Origin: Thermohalobaculum xanthum
GTDB lineage: Bacteria; Pseudomonadota; Alphaproteobacteria; Rhodobacterales; Rhodobacteraceae
Direction of reading: 5' to 3'
Assembly: GCF_016623495.1 (NCBI RefSeq)
Contig: NZ_JAEHHL010000006.1
Location: 1 to 64,000, forward strand
DNA length: 64,000 nt
Numbering within the stretch: position 1 is the stretch's first letter; each line of letters starts with the position of its first letter. The translations under genes and the position numbers were made by a program. Positions 8,501 to 16,658 of the stretch are shown here, piece by piece. The notes beneath the pieces are model-generated. The model worked only from the letters and a program-made list of their open reading frames with translations, had not been told where the DNA came from and did not search any database.

Positions 8501-9424
8501 ATGGAGCTTCACGAGATCCGTTATTTCCTCGCGCTCAGCGAGGCGCTCAACTTCACCCGGGCCGCCGAACACTGCAACGTCACCCAGCCGGCGCTGACGC
8601 GCGCAATCAAGTCGCTCGAGGACAAGCTTGGCGGCACGCTCATCCACCGGGAGCGCGGCAATACCCACCTGACTGAGCTTGGCCGCATGATGAGACCCTA
8701 TTTCGAGGAGATGTTCGTGCGCCTCGACGAGGCCCGGCGCCAGGCCGAGAGCTTCGTCCGGCTGCGCCAGGCACGGCTGACTGTCGGCCTGATGTGCACC
8801 ATCGGCCCGACGCGGCTGATCGACCTCTTCGCCGGCTTCAATGGCCGCTACCAGGGTGTCGAACTCTGCCTGCGGGATGGCGCCGCGGGCCAACTCGAGG
8901 AGCTTCTGGCGAAAGGCGAGATCGACGTTGCCATTTATTGCAAGCCGGAGACGCAGAGCGAGGCGCTGCACGGGATACCGCTCTACAGCGAACGCTTCAT
9001 GATCGCGGTGGCGCCGGATCATCCGCTTGCAGAGCTTGAGACCATACGACTCCGCGATCTCGAGGGGCAGAGCTACCTCAGCCGCATCAATTGCGAATAC
9101 CGCGACGTGATCCGCAATACGCGCGAGGCCATCGGCATCTGCGTGAAGCAGCCCTACAGCAGCGAGCGCGACGACTGGATCCAGAGCATGGTGATGGCGG
9201 GAATGGGTTTCACGGTTATCCCCGAGTTCGCCGTGACGGTACCCGGACTTGCGATCCGACCCTTGGTCGAGCCCGAGTTCGTTCGCGACGTCAGTCTGAT
9301 GACGGTCCGTGGTCGGCCGCATTCGCCTGCAGTCGGTGCTTTCGTGCATGAGTGCCGGCGCTATCCGTGGCGCGAGAAGATGGCTGCCTTTCCCCGATCA
9401 CCTGCCCCTGTTGCCGCCGAGTAA
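8501..9424 (+). CDS. LysR-family transcriptional regulator
   Basis: LysR-type regulator of 307 residues. The N-terminal winged HTH is clear (MELHEIRYFLALSEALNFTRAAEHCNVTQPALTRAIKSLE, residues 1-40) and is followed by the linker helix and a two-lobe effector domain (about 90-295). The start at 8501 is the ATG directly preceding the conserved ELxxLRYF-like opening. The gene is divergent from bdhA, so it probably controls that gene and itself from the shared 256-bp region. The effector is unknown; the HTH and domain layout also resemble hydrogen-peroxide/aromatic regulators, so the target is an inference from position only. Confidence 0.9.
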   Translation: MELHEIRYFLALSEALNFTRAAEHCNVTQPALTRAIKSLEDKLGGTLIHRERGNTHLTELGRMMRPYFEEMFVRLDEARRQAESFVRLRQARLTVGLMCTIGPTRLIDLFAGFNGRYQGVELCLRDGAAGQLEELLAKGEIDVAIYCKPETQSEALHGIPLYSERFMIAVAPDHPLAELETIRLRDLEGQSYLSRINCEYRDVIRNTREAIGICVKQPYSSERDDWIQSMVMAGMGFTVIPEFAVTVPGLAIRPLVEPEFVRDVSLMTVRGRPHSPAVGAFVHECRRYPWREKMAAFPRSPAPVAAE

Positions 9425-9971
9425 ACCTGCTCAGCTTGCCCCGGGCGCACGGGCAGCAGGTGAATCCGCCGCATCGTGAAAGACAGGGCCGGTAGCGGTC
9501 GTGCGCCGCGGCGTTTGCTTGGGAAGCGTCGCTTCCTGCTCGTGACTGCGGCGACCGCACCGAGTGCACGGGCTGGCAACCAGGATGGGGCCAGTGCCGC
9601 GAGAAAGCATGCCGGAGAGCCTGGAAGGCGACGTCCCGTCACATCGCGCCCGGGCGTGCCTCGCCCGATCGATCTCGACGCATGGCAACTTCTCCGCAGG
9701 CGAGGCGATCGCAGCCGCCCCCAAGCGATGGTGCGGTAACGAGCAGCCCCGCTCGCAGCCCAGCGCAATCCGACCCCACAATCGCCAACCGCGAGGATCG
9801 CGCGCAGTGCTGCTCCTCGGGATGCTTGGTTTGATCAATCGCGCCCGAGAGTTGCGGCCATCGCGCGGGACGACAATGCCGCCTCCCTATCGGCTCGATG
9901 CTGCAACGGCATTCGATGGCGCGTCCGTCAACGCGCATCCTGCCCCGTATCGCCCCATCGAAGGAGGAGGC
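9425..9971. other. Intergenic stretch, no gene seen
   Basis: About 550 bases between the LysR stop and the next membrane-protein gene. Frames here show no family resemblance. Only the strong AAGGAGGAGG ribosome binding site at the right edge is recognisable. Confidence 0.5.
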
Positions 9972-10490
9972 ATGGAAATGAACACGACGATCACCCTTGA
10001 CGATCGGGCCCGGCAGCTCTTTCCGGCCCTGGCCTGGTCAACGCTCGGTACCGGACTGCTGGCAGGCGCGGCGTCCGACCTCGTCTGGGAAGGCTGGGCG
10101 CGCATCGTCACACCCGTTCTGGTCGGCGGACCTTTGCAACCGGCTGCGCTGGTGCAGTCGGTCTTCGGATTCGAGAACTGGTTCTGGGCCGAAGTGATCC
10201 ACGGCGTTGTTGGCGTCGTCTTCTACCCGCTTGGCTATCTCTTCGTCGCCCGGCCCCTCGCTCGGGTGATCGTTCCGTTCATGCCGTGGTGGATGGTGGG
10301 TATCGGCTTTGGGCTCGGCCTCTGGGTGTTCGCGCTTTTCGTCATGGCGCACCTGATCGCCGGGCTGCCCGCATTCCTGGGCTTCATCCCTCTCGCATGG
10401 GCTTCCTGCGCGGGTCATGCGCTCTTCGGCCTCGTTACCGCGGCCGTCGTCCGGTGGCGCGAGGCGCATTTGAAGGAGGGGCGGTCATGA
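9972..10490 (+). CDS. Membrane protein of unknown function
   Basis: About 172 residues with four to five hydrophobic segments (for example WSTLGTGLLAGAASDLVW, HGVVGVVFYPLGYLFVA, WWMVGIGFGLGLWVFALFVMAHLIAGL). No named family is recognised. The ATG at 9972 follows an exceptionally strong AAGGAGGAGG. Its stop overlaps the start of the patatin gene (ATGA), so the two are translationally coupled. It probably works in the inner membrane with the phospholipase, but no function can be claimed. Confidence 0.75.
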   Translation: MEMNTTITLDDRARQLFPALAWSTLGTGLLAGAASDLVWEGWARIVTPVLVGGPLQPAALVQSVFGFENWFWAEVIHGVVGVVFYPLGYLFVARPLARVIVPFMPWWMVGIGFGLGLWVFALFVMAHLIAGLPAFLGFIPLAWASCAGHALFGLVTAAVVRWREAHLKEGRS

Positions 10491-11638
10491 ACATCGTGAG
10501 AGAATCGCCCCTCCTGCCCATCGACCGAGACGCCGAGATGCGGCGATCGCCTCTGCCGGGGCAGGTGGTTCTGGTCCTGCAGGGAGGTGGCGCACTGGGC
10601 GCCTATCAGACCGGCGTCTACCGGGCCATGCACGAAGCCGGCATCGAGCCCGACTGGGTGATAGGCACTTCGATCGGCGCCATCAATGCCAGTCTCATCG
10701 CAGGCAATCCCCCCGAGGAGCGGCTGGAACGGATGCAGGAGTTCTGGGAGAGGGTCACGCATGGCCCCCTCCAGCGTCTCTTTGCAGGCATGCCGATGCT
10801 TGGCAACGCCGTCGCGAACTGGATGACCGTCGCCGGCGGGATCACCCCGTTCTTTCAGCCAAACCCGGCGGCCTTCTTCAGTCCGCACGCGTTGCTCGGC
10901 GCCGAGGCCGCGGGCTACTACAGCACGGTTCCGCTGCGCGCGACCCTGGGTGCGCTGGTCGACTTCGACACGGCGAATACGGGTCCGGTGCGTCTGACGG
11001 TTGGCGCCGCCAATGTGCGGACGGGCGAGATGCGTTATTTCGACAGCCGGGACATGATGCTCGACGCGCGCCATGTCATGGCGTCGGGCGCCCTGCCGCC
11101 CGCCTTTCCGGCGGTCCGGATCGACGGCGATCTCTACTGGGACGGTGGCATCCTCTCCAACACGCCTGTCGAGGCGGTGTTCGACGACAACCCGCGCCGC
11201 GATGCCCTCGTCTTCGCCGTGCATCTCTGGAATCCGGGTGGCGAGGAGCCGCGAACCATCTGGCAGGTCATGAATCGGCACAAGGACATCCAGTATTCAA
11301 GCCGCGCTGTCAGCCACATCCGGCGCCAGCGTCAGATCCATCGGCTGCGTCACATCATCAAGGAACTCGCCCTGAAGTTGCCCCCCGAGGAGCGGGCGCG
11401 GGCCGAGATCCGCGAGATGGAGGCCTATGGCTGCCTCACGCGCATGCACGTCGTCCGGCTGCTCGCGCCAAGCCGGCGGGGTGAGGATCACCAGAAGGAC
11501 ATCGACTTCAGCAGAGATGGCATCCGCGAGAGAAGTGCCGCCGGCTATGCCGACATGATGCGGGCTCTGGATGCGGCGCCATGGGAGGGCGAGGTCGACC
11601 CGCTCGAAGGCTTTGTCATGCACGAGCTCGGATGCTGA
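10487..11638 (+). CDS. Patatin-like phospholipase with DUF3734-like C-terminus
   Basis: Patatin-family serine hydrolase of 383 residues. The oxyanion-hole glycine loop is in LVLQGGGALGAYQTGVY (about residue 30), the nucleophile elbow GxSxG in VIGTSIGAINAS (about 60), and the catalytic Asp in WDGGILSNTP (about 220). The C-terminal part (RRQRQIHRLRHIIKEL... to the end) fits the DUF3734 extension found in many alphaproteobacterial patatins. Homologues are commonly near 3-hydroxybutyrate dehydrogenase genes, matching this neighbourhood, so a link to lipid or PHB turnover is plausible but unproven. The ATG overlaps the upstream stop codon (ATGA). Confidence 0.88.
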   Translation: MNIVRESPLLPIDRDAEMRRSPLPGQVVLVLQGGGALGAYQTGVYRAMHEAGIEPDWVIGTSIGAINASLIAGNPPEERLERMQEFWERVTHGPLQRLFAGMPMLGNAVANWMTVAGGITPFFQPNPAAFFSPHALLGAEAAGYYSTVPLRATLGALVDFDTANTGPVRLTVGAANVRTGEMRYFDSRDMMLDARHVMASGALPPAFPAVRIDGDLYWDGGILSNTPVEAVFDDNPRRDALVFAVHLWNPGGEEPRTIWQVMNRHKDIQYSSRAVSHIRRQRQIHRLRHIIKELALKLPPEERARAEIREMEAYGCLTRMHVVRLLAPSRRGEDHQKDIDFSRDGIRERSAAGYADMMRALDAAPWEGEVDPLEGFVMHELGC

Positions 11639-11748
11639 CAGATGCTGCGCCGGTTCGGTGGCGCTAGGCCAATCGCCTGGCTCGGCCATGGTTCACGAAG
11701 GAGCCAAGAGATCGACATGACGGCGCCTGCTCGGGCGCGTGGCTTGAT

Positions 11749-11760
11749 TGACGTACCTCA
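11749..11760 (+). promoter_or_regulatory. Putative LacI-type operator, copy 1
   Basis: TGACGTACCTCA is a 12-bp near-palindrome (mismatch only at positions 4 and 9). Its core ACGTNCCTCA recurs twice upstream of the ABC operon at 13021 and 13052. It lies 38 bases upstream of the proposed TTG start of the LacI-type gene, suggesting autoregulation. Confidence 0.5.
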
Positions 11761-11797
11761 CTCATGTGCCTATTCTCGCGTGAAAAGGAGAGCGAGC

Positions 11798-12823
11798 TTG
11801 AGTAGGCCGACCGTCCACGACATAGCAAGAGAGGCGGGAGTGAGCCTTGCTACCGTGGACCGCGTCCTGAATGCACGCCCTGGCGTGCGCGAAAAGACGA
11901 TCGCCAAGGTTCATGCAGCGGTCGAACGGCTTGGGTATGTTCGCGATACCTATGCCGCGAATCTCGCCCGCCAGCGCCAGTATCGGTTCGTCTTCATTCT
12001 TCCGGAGGGGCCAAGCCAGTTCGCGCAGACGATCAAGTCGGCGCTGCAGGAGGCCTACGCCTCGCACATCGCGGACCGCACGCTGCTCAAGGTCGTGCGG
12101 GTTCCACAGCAGGACCCCCACGCGATCGTCGCGGCGCTTCAATCGCTGAACGTCGATCGGCTCGATGGCATTGCCTTGATGGTGCCGGAGACGCCGCAGG
12201 TTCGTGATGCGGTGTCGAGGTTGAAGGACGCCGGCCTGGCTGTCGTCACCCTGGTCTCCGATCTGCCCAACTCGCGACGTGACTACTTCATCGGCGTCAA
12301 CAGCGTCGCCGCCGGTCGCACCGCCGCGCTCCTGATGGGTCGGTTTGTCAGATCGGGTGGCGAGATACTTGTCGTGACCAACTCGATGAGATCGCGGGAC
12401 AGCCTGGAACGGAGATTGGGTTTCGACGACGTTATGTCAAGGGATTTCAGTGATTTGGTGGTTCTCCCCTCCATCGAGGCGTATGATGACCCAGCCCGCA
12501 TGGAGCGGGTGATCACCGAGGTGGCTTCGGGGCGGGAACGGCTCGTCGGCATCTACTCCATGGGATCGGGGAACTCCACTCTGCTTGCGGCCCTCAGGCG
12601 CAGTGGCCGGCTTGGCGAGTTGATCGTCATCGCGCATGAGCTGACGCCGACGACGCGCCAGGCATTGCTGGAGAATGAAATTGCCGCCGTGATCGCGCAG
12701 AACGTCGGGCATCTCGTCCGGAGCGCGCTGCGCGTGCTGCGCAACATTTGCGACGACCTGCCGATCTTCGAGGCGCAGGAGAGGGTGCGCATCGAGATCG
12801 TGCTGCGCGAGAACCTTCCGTAA
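11798..12823 (+). CDS. LacI-family transcriptional regulator
   Basis: LacI/GalR-type repressor of about 341 residues. The DNA-binding head is PTVHDIAREAGVSLATVDRVLNARPGVREKT (about 4-34), followed by a periplasmic-binding-protein-like sugar domain of the Peripla_BP type (FIGVNSVAAGRTAALLMG, IYSMGSGNSTLLAAL). The TTG at 11798 is chosen because AAGGAG is correctly spaced and the sequence at once enters the HTH; an in-frame ATG at 11717 would put the operator-like repeat inside the gene. Position immediately upstream of a sugar/polyol ABC operon, with shared repeat motifs upstream of both, makes it the likely local repressor. Confidence 0.9.
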   Translation: MSRPTVHDIAREAGVSLATVDRVLNARPGVREKTIAKVHAAVERLGYVRDTYAANLARQRQYRFVFILPEGPSQFAQTIKSALQEAYASHIADRTLLKVVRVPQQDPHAIVAALQSLNVDRLDGIALMVPETPQVRDAVSRLKDAGLAVVTLVSDLPNSRRDYFIGVNSVAAGRTAALLMGRFVRSGGEILVVTNSMRSRDSLERRLGFDDVMSRDFSDLVVLPSIEAYDDPARMERVITEVASGRERLVGIYSMGSGNSTLLAALRRSGRLGELIVIAHELTPTTRQALLENEIAAVIAQNVGHLVRSALRVLRNICDDLPIFEAQERVRIEIVLRENLP

Positions 12824-13020
12824 GAGACATCGACCAACAATCTGCCGTGCCGATGTGGCCGGACATGGCCGGCCACCCTGAAGTCAGCTTGTGGCACGCA
12901 AGATGGCGGCCGCTTTCAAAGCGCTCGCGACAGGCTTGGCGTTGGTGCGAAGCGACCGCGTGACCGGGGCTGCCAGGCGGTGATGGCGGGCCGCAAACCG
13001 AGTGCTCAGGGCGAGAAGAG

Positions 13021-13032
13021 GGACGTGCCTCA
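13021..13032 (+). promoter_or_regulatory. Putative LacI-type operator, copy 2
   Basis: GGACGTGCCTCA matches the 11749 copy at 10 of 12 positions. It sits 31 bases from copy 3, about three helical turns, so two bound dimers would face the same side. Confidence 0.45.
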
Positions 13033-13051
13033 GATTCGTCGTTGAAAAGAG

Positions 13052-13063
13052 GTACGTTCCTCA
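13052..13063 (+). promoter_or_regulatory. Putative LacI-type operator, copy 3
   Basis: GTACGTTCCTCA shares the ACGTNCCTCA core with the other two copies. It lies about 88 bases upstream of the start of the substrate-binding protein, a usual operator position. Confidence 0.42.
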
Positions 13064-13150
13064 GTTACTCTGGCATCAGCACCCCCAAAATGTCACGCGG
13101 CGGTGTAACGCTCAAAATGAGCGCGTCCAGGAGACGGGAGGGAACTTTCC

Positions 13151-14473
13151 ATGAAGACGATCCACCTGCTAGCGGCAGCATCCATCGCCGTTGCATCGGG
13201 GCTTGGCGCCACGCGCGCCCATGCGGACGAGCTCACGCTGTGCTGGGCCGCGTGGGATCCCGCGAATGCGCTGATCGAGCTGTCAAAGGATTTCGAGCAG
13301 AAGTCCGGCCACAAGATGAGCTTCGAGTTCGTTCCCTGGCCGAACTTTGCTGACCGGATGCTCAACGAGCTCAACTCGGGCGGACAGCTCTGTGACCTGA
13401 TGATTGGCGACAGCCAGTGGATTGGCCTCGGTGCCGAGGCCGGGCACTACGTGAAGTTGAACGACTTCTTCGCGGCCGAAGGGATCTCGATGGACGATTT
13501 CATCCCGGCGACCGTCACGGGCTATGCCGAATGGCCGAAGGGCACGCCAAACTACTGGGCATTGCCCGCCTTCGGCGATGTCGTCGGTTGGACCTACCGC
13601 AAGGACTGGTTCGAGCGCCCCGAACTGCGCGCCGAGTTCAAGGAGAAGTATGGCCGCGAGCTCGAGGCACCGAACACGCTCGCCGAGTTGAAGGATATCG
13701 CCGAGTTCTTCCAGGGGCGCGAAATCGACGGCAAGACGGTCTACGGTGCCGCCATCTACACCGAGCGTGGCTCGGAAGGCATCACCATGGGGGTCACCAA
13801 CGCGCTTTATAATTTCGGCTTCGAATATGACGATCCCGAGAACCCCTACCATCTCGACGGGTTCGTGAACTCGCCCGAGGCCGTCGCCGGCCTGGAGTTC
13901 TACAAGCAGCTCTATGATTGCTGTACGCCGCCGGGTTCGTCTGACTGGTACATGTCGGAGAACATCGACGCCTACAAGTCGGGGCAGGTCGCGCTGCAGA
14001 TGAACTTTGCCTTCATCTGGCCGGGCGTCAACGCCGACCCGAATGTGGGCGGCGAGCGTTCAGGCTATTTCCCGAACCCGGCTGGTCCGGGCGGCCACTT
14101 CGCACAACTTGGCGGTCAGGGCATCTCGGTGGTGTCCTATTCAGACAGCAAGGACGCTGCGCTCGAGTACATCAAGTGGTTCGCGCAACCCGAGATCCAG
14201 TCTCGCTGGTGGGACCTCGGCGGTTATTCGGCGCTTCGCGCCGTGGTCGAGGACCCGGGTTTTGCAACCAGCCAGCCCTATGCTCAGACCTTCCTCGACT
14301 CCATGGCGATTGTGAAGGACTTCTGGGCGGAGCCGGCCTACGCTTCGTTGCTGCTATCCATGCAAGAGCGCGTCCACAACTACGTGATCGCGGGCCAGGG
14401 CACGGCGCAGGAGGCGCTCGACGCGCTCGTCGCGGACTGGGTCGAGGTCTTCGAGGACGAAGGCAAGCTCTGA
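13151..14473 (+). CDS. Sugar/polyol ABC transporter substrate-binding protein
   Basis: Periplasmic extracellular solute-binding protein family 1, 440 residues, with a signal peptide ending at HADE (about residue 26). The mature start ELTLCWAAWDPANALIELSKDFEQKSG and the later DLMIGDSQWIG are typical of carbohydrate-binding proteins. Ligand is not evident from sequence. The downstream dihydroxyacetone kinase and a glycerol-transporter-like pair of ATPases suggest a short polyol, ketotriose or ketotetrose. It is the first gene of a co-directional operon. A strong hairpin at 14487-14508 separates it from the permeases, which fits higher expression of the binding protein. Confidence 0.9.
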   Translation: MKTIHLLAAASIAVASGLGATRAHADELTLCWAAWDPANALIELSKDFEQKSGHKMSFEFVPWPNFADRMLNELNSGGQLCDLMIGDSQWIGLGAEAGHYVKLNDFFAAEGISMDDFIPATVTGYAEWPKGTPNYWALPAFGDVVGWTYRKDWFERPELRAEFKEKYGRELEAPNTLAELKDIAEFFQGREIDGKTVYGAAIYTERGSEGITMGVTNALYNFGFEYDDPENPYHLDGFVNSPEAVAGLEFYKQLYDCCTPPGSSDWYMSENIDAYKSGQVALQMNFAFIWPGVNADPNVGGERSGYFPNPAGPGGHFAQLGGQGISVVSYSDSKDAALEYIKWFAQPEIQSRWWDLGGYSALRAVVEDPGFATSQPYAQTFLDSMAIVKDFWAEPAYASLLLSMQERVHNYVIAGQGTAQEALDALVADWVEVFEDEGKL

Positions 14474-14486
14474 GGCGGTGCCCGTC

Positions 14487-14508
14487 GCCCGCCCGGGTTC
14501 GGGCGGGC
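14487..14508 (+). promoter_or_regulatory. Intercistronic hairpin after the binding-protein gene
   Basis: A perfect 8-bp GC stem (GCCCGCCC/GGGCGGGC) with a 6-nt loop, 13 bases after the stop codon and 80 bases before the permease start. It has no T-run. It probably stabilises the upstream message or partly attenuates transcription, raising binding-protein levels relative to the permeases. Confidence 0.55.
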
Positions 14509-14587
14509 ACGGCAGGCGTGCGAGCGGCTGCGTAGAGCCGCTCCCACCCCGCACCGCGGGCAGTTATGCACCCCGGAAGGACGTCTC

Positions 14588-15535
14588 ATGTCCGAGACCG
14601 CCATGGACCGCATTGCGAAGGCAACGCCGCCGCGCGTGGCGCGCCGGATCAAGGGGTTCTCCGACAGGACCATCGCCTGGATCTTCGTCGCGCCGACGAT
14701 CTTCCTCTTGCTGGCGGTCAACATCTTCCCGCTCATCTGGACGATCCGGCTGAGCTTCACGAACTACCGCGCCAATCGCCCGAATGCCGAGCTCGATTGG
14801 GTGGGGCTGCGCAACTACCAGCGCATCCTGAACGACGGCGACATCTGGCAGACGATGCAGGCGACGGCGCACTTCCTGTTCTGGACGCTGTTCTTCCAGG
14901 TGCTGATCGGCTTCGCGCTGGCCTGGCTGATCAACCGGAAGTTCAAGGGGAACGACCTGTGGACGACGATCATCGTGCTGCCGATGATGCTGTCACCGGC
15001 CGTCGTCGGCAATTTCTGGACGCTGCTCTACCAGCCGCAGATCGGCCTGTTCAACAACATCGTTGCCTACTTTACCGGAGCAGACCCGACCAGCTTCTCG
15101 ATGATCGGCGACGTGGCGCTTGCGCCATGGGCAATCGTGATCGTCGACACGTGGATGTGGACCCCCTTCGTGATGCTGATCTGCCTTGCCGGGCTGAGAT
15201 CGATCCCGGACTCGATCTACGAGGCGGCCGAGTGCGACCGCGCCTCGAAGTGGCGGCAGTTCTGGACCATCACCGTGCCGATGGTGCTGCCGTTCCTGAT
15301 GCTCGCCGTGCTGTTCCGGGGGATCGAGAACTTCAAGATGTTCGACCTCGTGGTGCAGCTGACGGGCGGCGGCCCGGGCAACACGACGACCCTCACGTCG
15401 ATCGAGCTCAAGCGCGAGGCGTTCGAGAAGTGGCGCACGGGCTACTCCTCGGCCTACGGCATCATCCTCTTCGTCACGGTGTTCGGCCTCGCCTCGATCT
15501 ATGTGAAGGCCCTCAACAAGGTGAAGGAGAGATGA
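14588..15535 (+). CDS. ABC transporter permease (MalF type)
   Basis: Inner-membrane permease of 315 residues with six predicted helices. The conserved EAA loop appears as YEAAECDRASKWRQFWTITVPMVLPFL (about residues 215-240), the contact for the ATPase. The first helix is IAWIFVAPTIFLLLAVNIFPLIWTI, typical of the UgpA/MalF family. ATG at 14588 follows GGAAGGACGTCTC. Its stop overlaps the start of the second permease (ATGA), so translation is coupled. It forms the channel with the next gene product. Confidence 0.92.
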   Translation: MSETAMDRIAKATPPRVARRIKGFSDRTIAWIFVAPTIFLLLAVNIFPLIWTIRLSFTNYRANRPNAELDWVGLRNYQRILNDGDIWQTMQATAHFLFWTLFFQVLIGFALAWLINRKFKGNDLWTTIIVLPMMLSPAVVGNFWTLLYQPQIGLFNNIVAYFTGADPTSFSMIGDVALAPWAIVIVDTWMWTPFVMLICLAGLRSIPDSIYEAAECDRASKWRQFWTITVPMVLPFLMLAVLFRGIENFKMFDLVVQLTGGGPGNTTTLTSIELKREAFEKWRTGYSSAYGIILFVTVFGLASIYVKALNKVKER

Positions 15536-16470
15536 GCAGTTTCTCGGTAACCGAGCCGTCCGACCGGCAGAAATGGATCGCAGGCATCCTGGTCGTGGGC
15601 TATGCGCTGATCACGCTGATGCCGCTCATCTGGATCCTTGCGACGGGTTTCAAGTCCTCGCCCGACGCCATTGCCTATCCCCCCAAAGTGCTCTTCGAAC
15701 CGACGCTCGAGGGTTACGTGAACCTGTTCACGACGCAGACCCGGCAGACACCGGAATACCTCGAGGCAAATCCGCCGACGACCTGGTACGAGGAGATCGT
15801 GCACGACAAGGGCATGGTGATCGCCGGCCCGTCGCGGTTTGGCGGGCGTTTCCTGAACTCGGTGATCATTGGTTTCGGCTCGACATTCCTGTCGGTGTTC
15901 CTCGGCACCCTCGCGGCCTACGCCTTCTCGCGCTACCGGATCCCGCTGAAGGACGACCTGATGTTCTTCATCCTGTCGACGCGGATGATGCCGCCGATCG
16001 CGGTCGCCATTCCGATCTTCCTGATGTTCCGCTCGCTTGGGCTCAGCGACACGCACGCGGGCATGATCCTGCTCTACACCGCAGTAAACCTGTCTCTCTC
16101 GGTCTGGCTGCTCAAGGGCTTCATGGACGAGATCCCACGCGAGTACGAGGAGGCAGCGCTGATCGACGGCTACACGCGCTTCCAGGCCTTCTGCAAGGTG
16201 GTGCTGCCGCAGGCCACCATGGGGATCGCGGCGACGGCCATCTTCTGCCTGATCTTCGCGTGGAACGAATACGCCTTTGCGGTGCTGCTGACCTCGGGCA
16301 ATGCGCAGACGGCCCCCCCCTTCATCCCCACCATCATCGGCGTTGGCGGCCAGGACTGGCCGGCGGTGGCGGCTGGCGCGACGATCTTCCTGCTTCCCGT
16401 GATGGTCTTCACGATCCTTCTTCGCAAGCATCTGCTGCGCGGCATCACCTTCGGCGCGGTGCGGAAATGA
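15532..16470 (+). CDS. ABC transporter permease (MalG type)
   Basis: Second permease, 312 residues. The EAA loop is YEEAALIDGYTRFQAFCKVVLPQATMG. The N-terminal helix is GILVVGYALITLMPLIWILATGFKSS, typical of MalG/UgpE. A longer-than-usual periplasmic segment (about residues 60-110, including ANPPTTWYEEIVHDKG) lies between helices 1 and 2. The start overlaps the upstream stop, and the stop overlaps the next start (ATGA in both cases), so the genes are tightly coupled. Confidence 0.92.
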   Translation: MSSFSVTEPSDRQKWIAGILVVGYALITLMPLIWILATGFKSSPDAIAYPPKVLFEPTLEGYVNLFTTQTRQTPEYLEANPPTTWYEEIVHDKGMVIAGPSRFGGRFLNSVIIGFGSTFLSVFLGTLAAYAFSRYRIPLKDDLMFFILSTRMMPPIAVAIPIFLMFRSLGLSDTHAGMILLYTAVNLSLSVWLLKGFMDEIPREYEEAALIDGYTRFQAFCKVVLPQATMGIAATAIFCLIFAWNEYAFAVLLTSGNAQTAPPFIPTIIGVGGQDWPAVAAGATIFLLPVMVFTILLRKHLLRGITFGAVRK

Positions 16471-16655
16471 GCGGGTTTCTCAATGGCCTTCTGCGCTTCC
16501 GCCGCGGCTCCTGGGAGCTGGTCGCAAGCATTCTCATCGCACTCGGGGTGGTCATGCTGATGCAGCCGTGGGTGCTCTGGGCCTTCACCTACTCCTTCAT
16601 CATCACGCTCGTCGGTACCGTGATGTTCATCATCGTCAGCCATTTCCCGGAGTGA
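16467..16655 (+). CDS. Small two-helix membrane protein of the ABC operon
   Basis: A 62-residue protein with two hydrophobic segments (ELVASILIALGVVMLMQPWVLWAF and SFIITLVGTVMFIIVSHF). Its ATG overlaps the permease stop codon, and it is followed 3 bases later by the first ATPase. Small membrane proteins occupy the same place in glycerol-type ABC operons (DUF2160). This one is shorter and is compared to them by position, not by clear homology. It may stabilise or regulate the transporter. Confidence 0.75.
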   Translation: MSGFLNGLLRFRRGSWELVASILIALGVVMLMQPWVLWAFTYSFIITLVGTVMFIIVSHFPE

Positions 16656-16658
16656 ACG

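Larger units (their letters stand above)
12824..13150. other. Regulatory region upstream of the ABC operon
   Basis: 327 bases without a gene between the LacI-type regulator and the substrate-binding protein. It holds two operator-like repeats (13021 and 13052). A GGAGGGAA-type ribosome binding site lies near 13137-13144. Confidence 0.6.
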
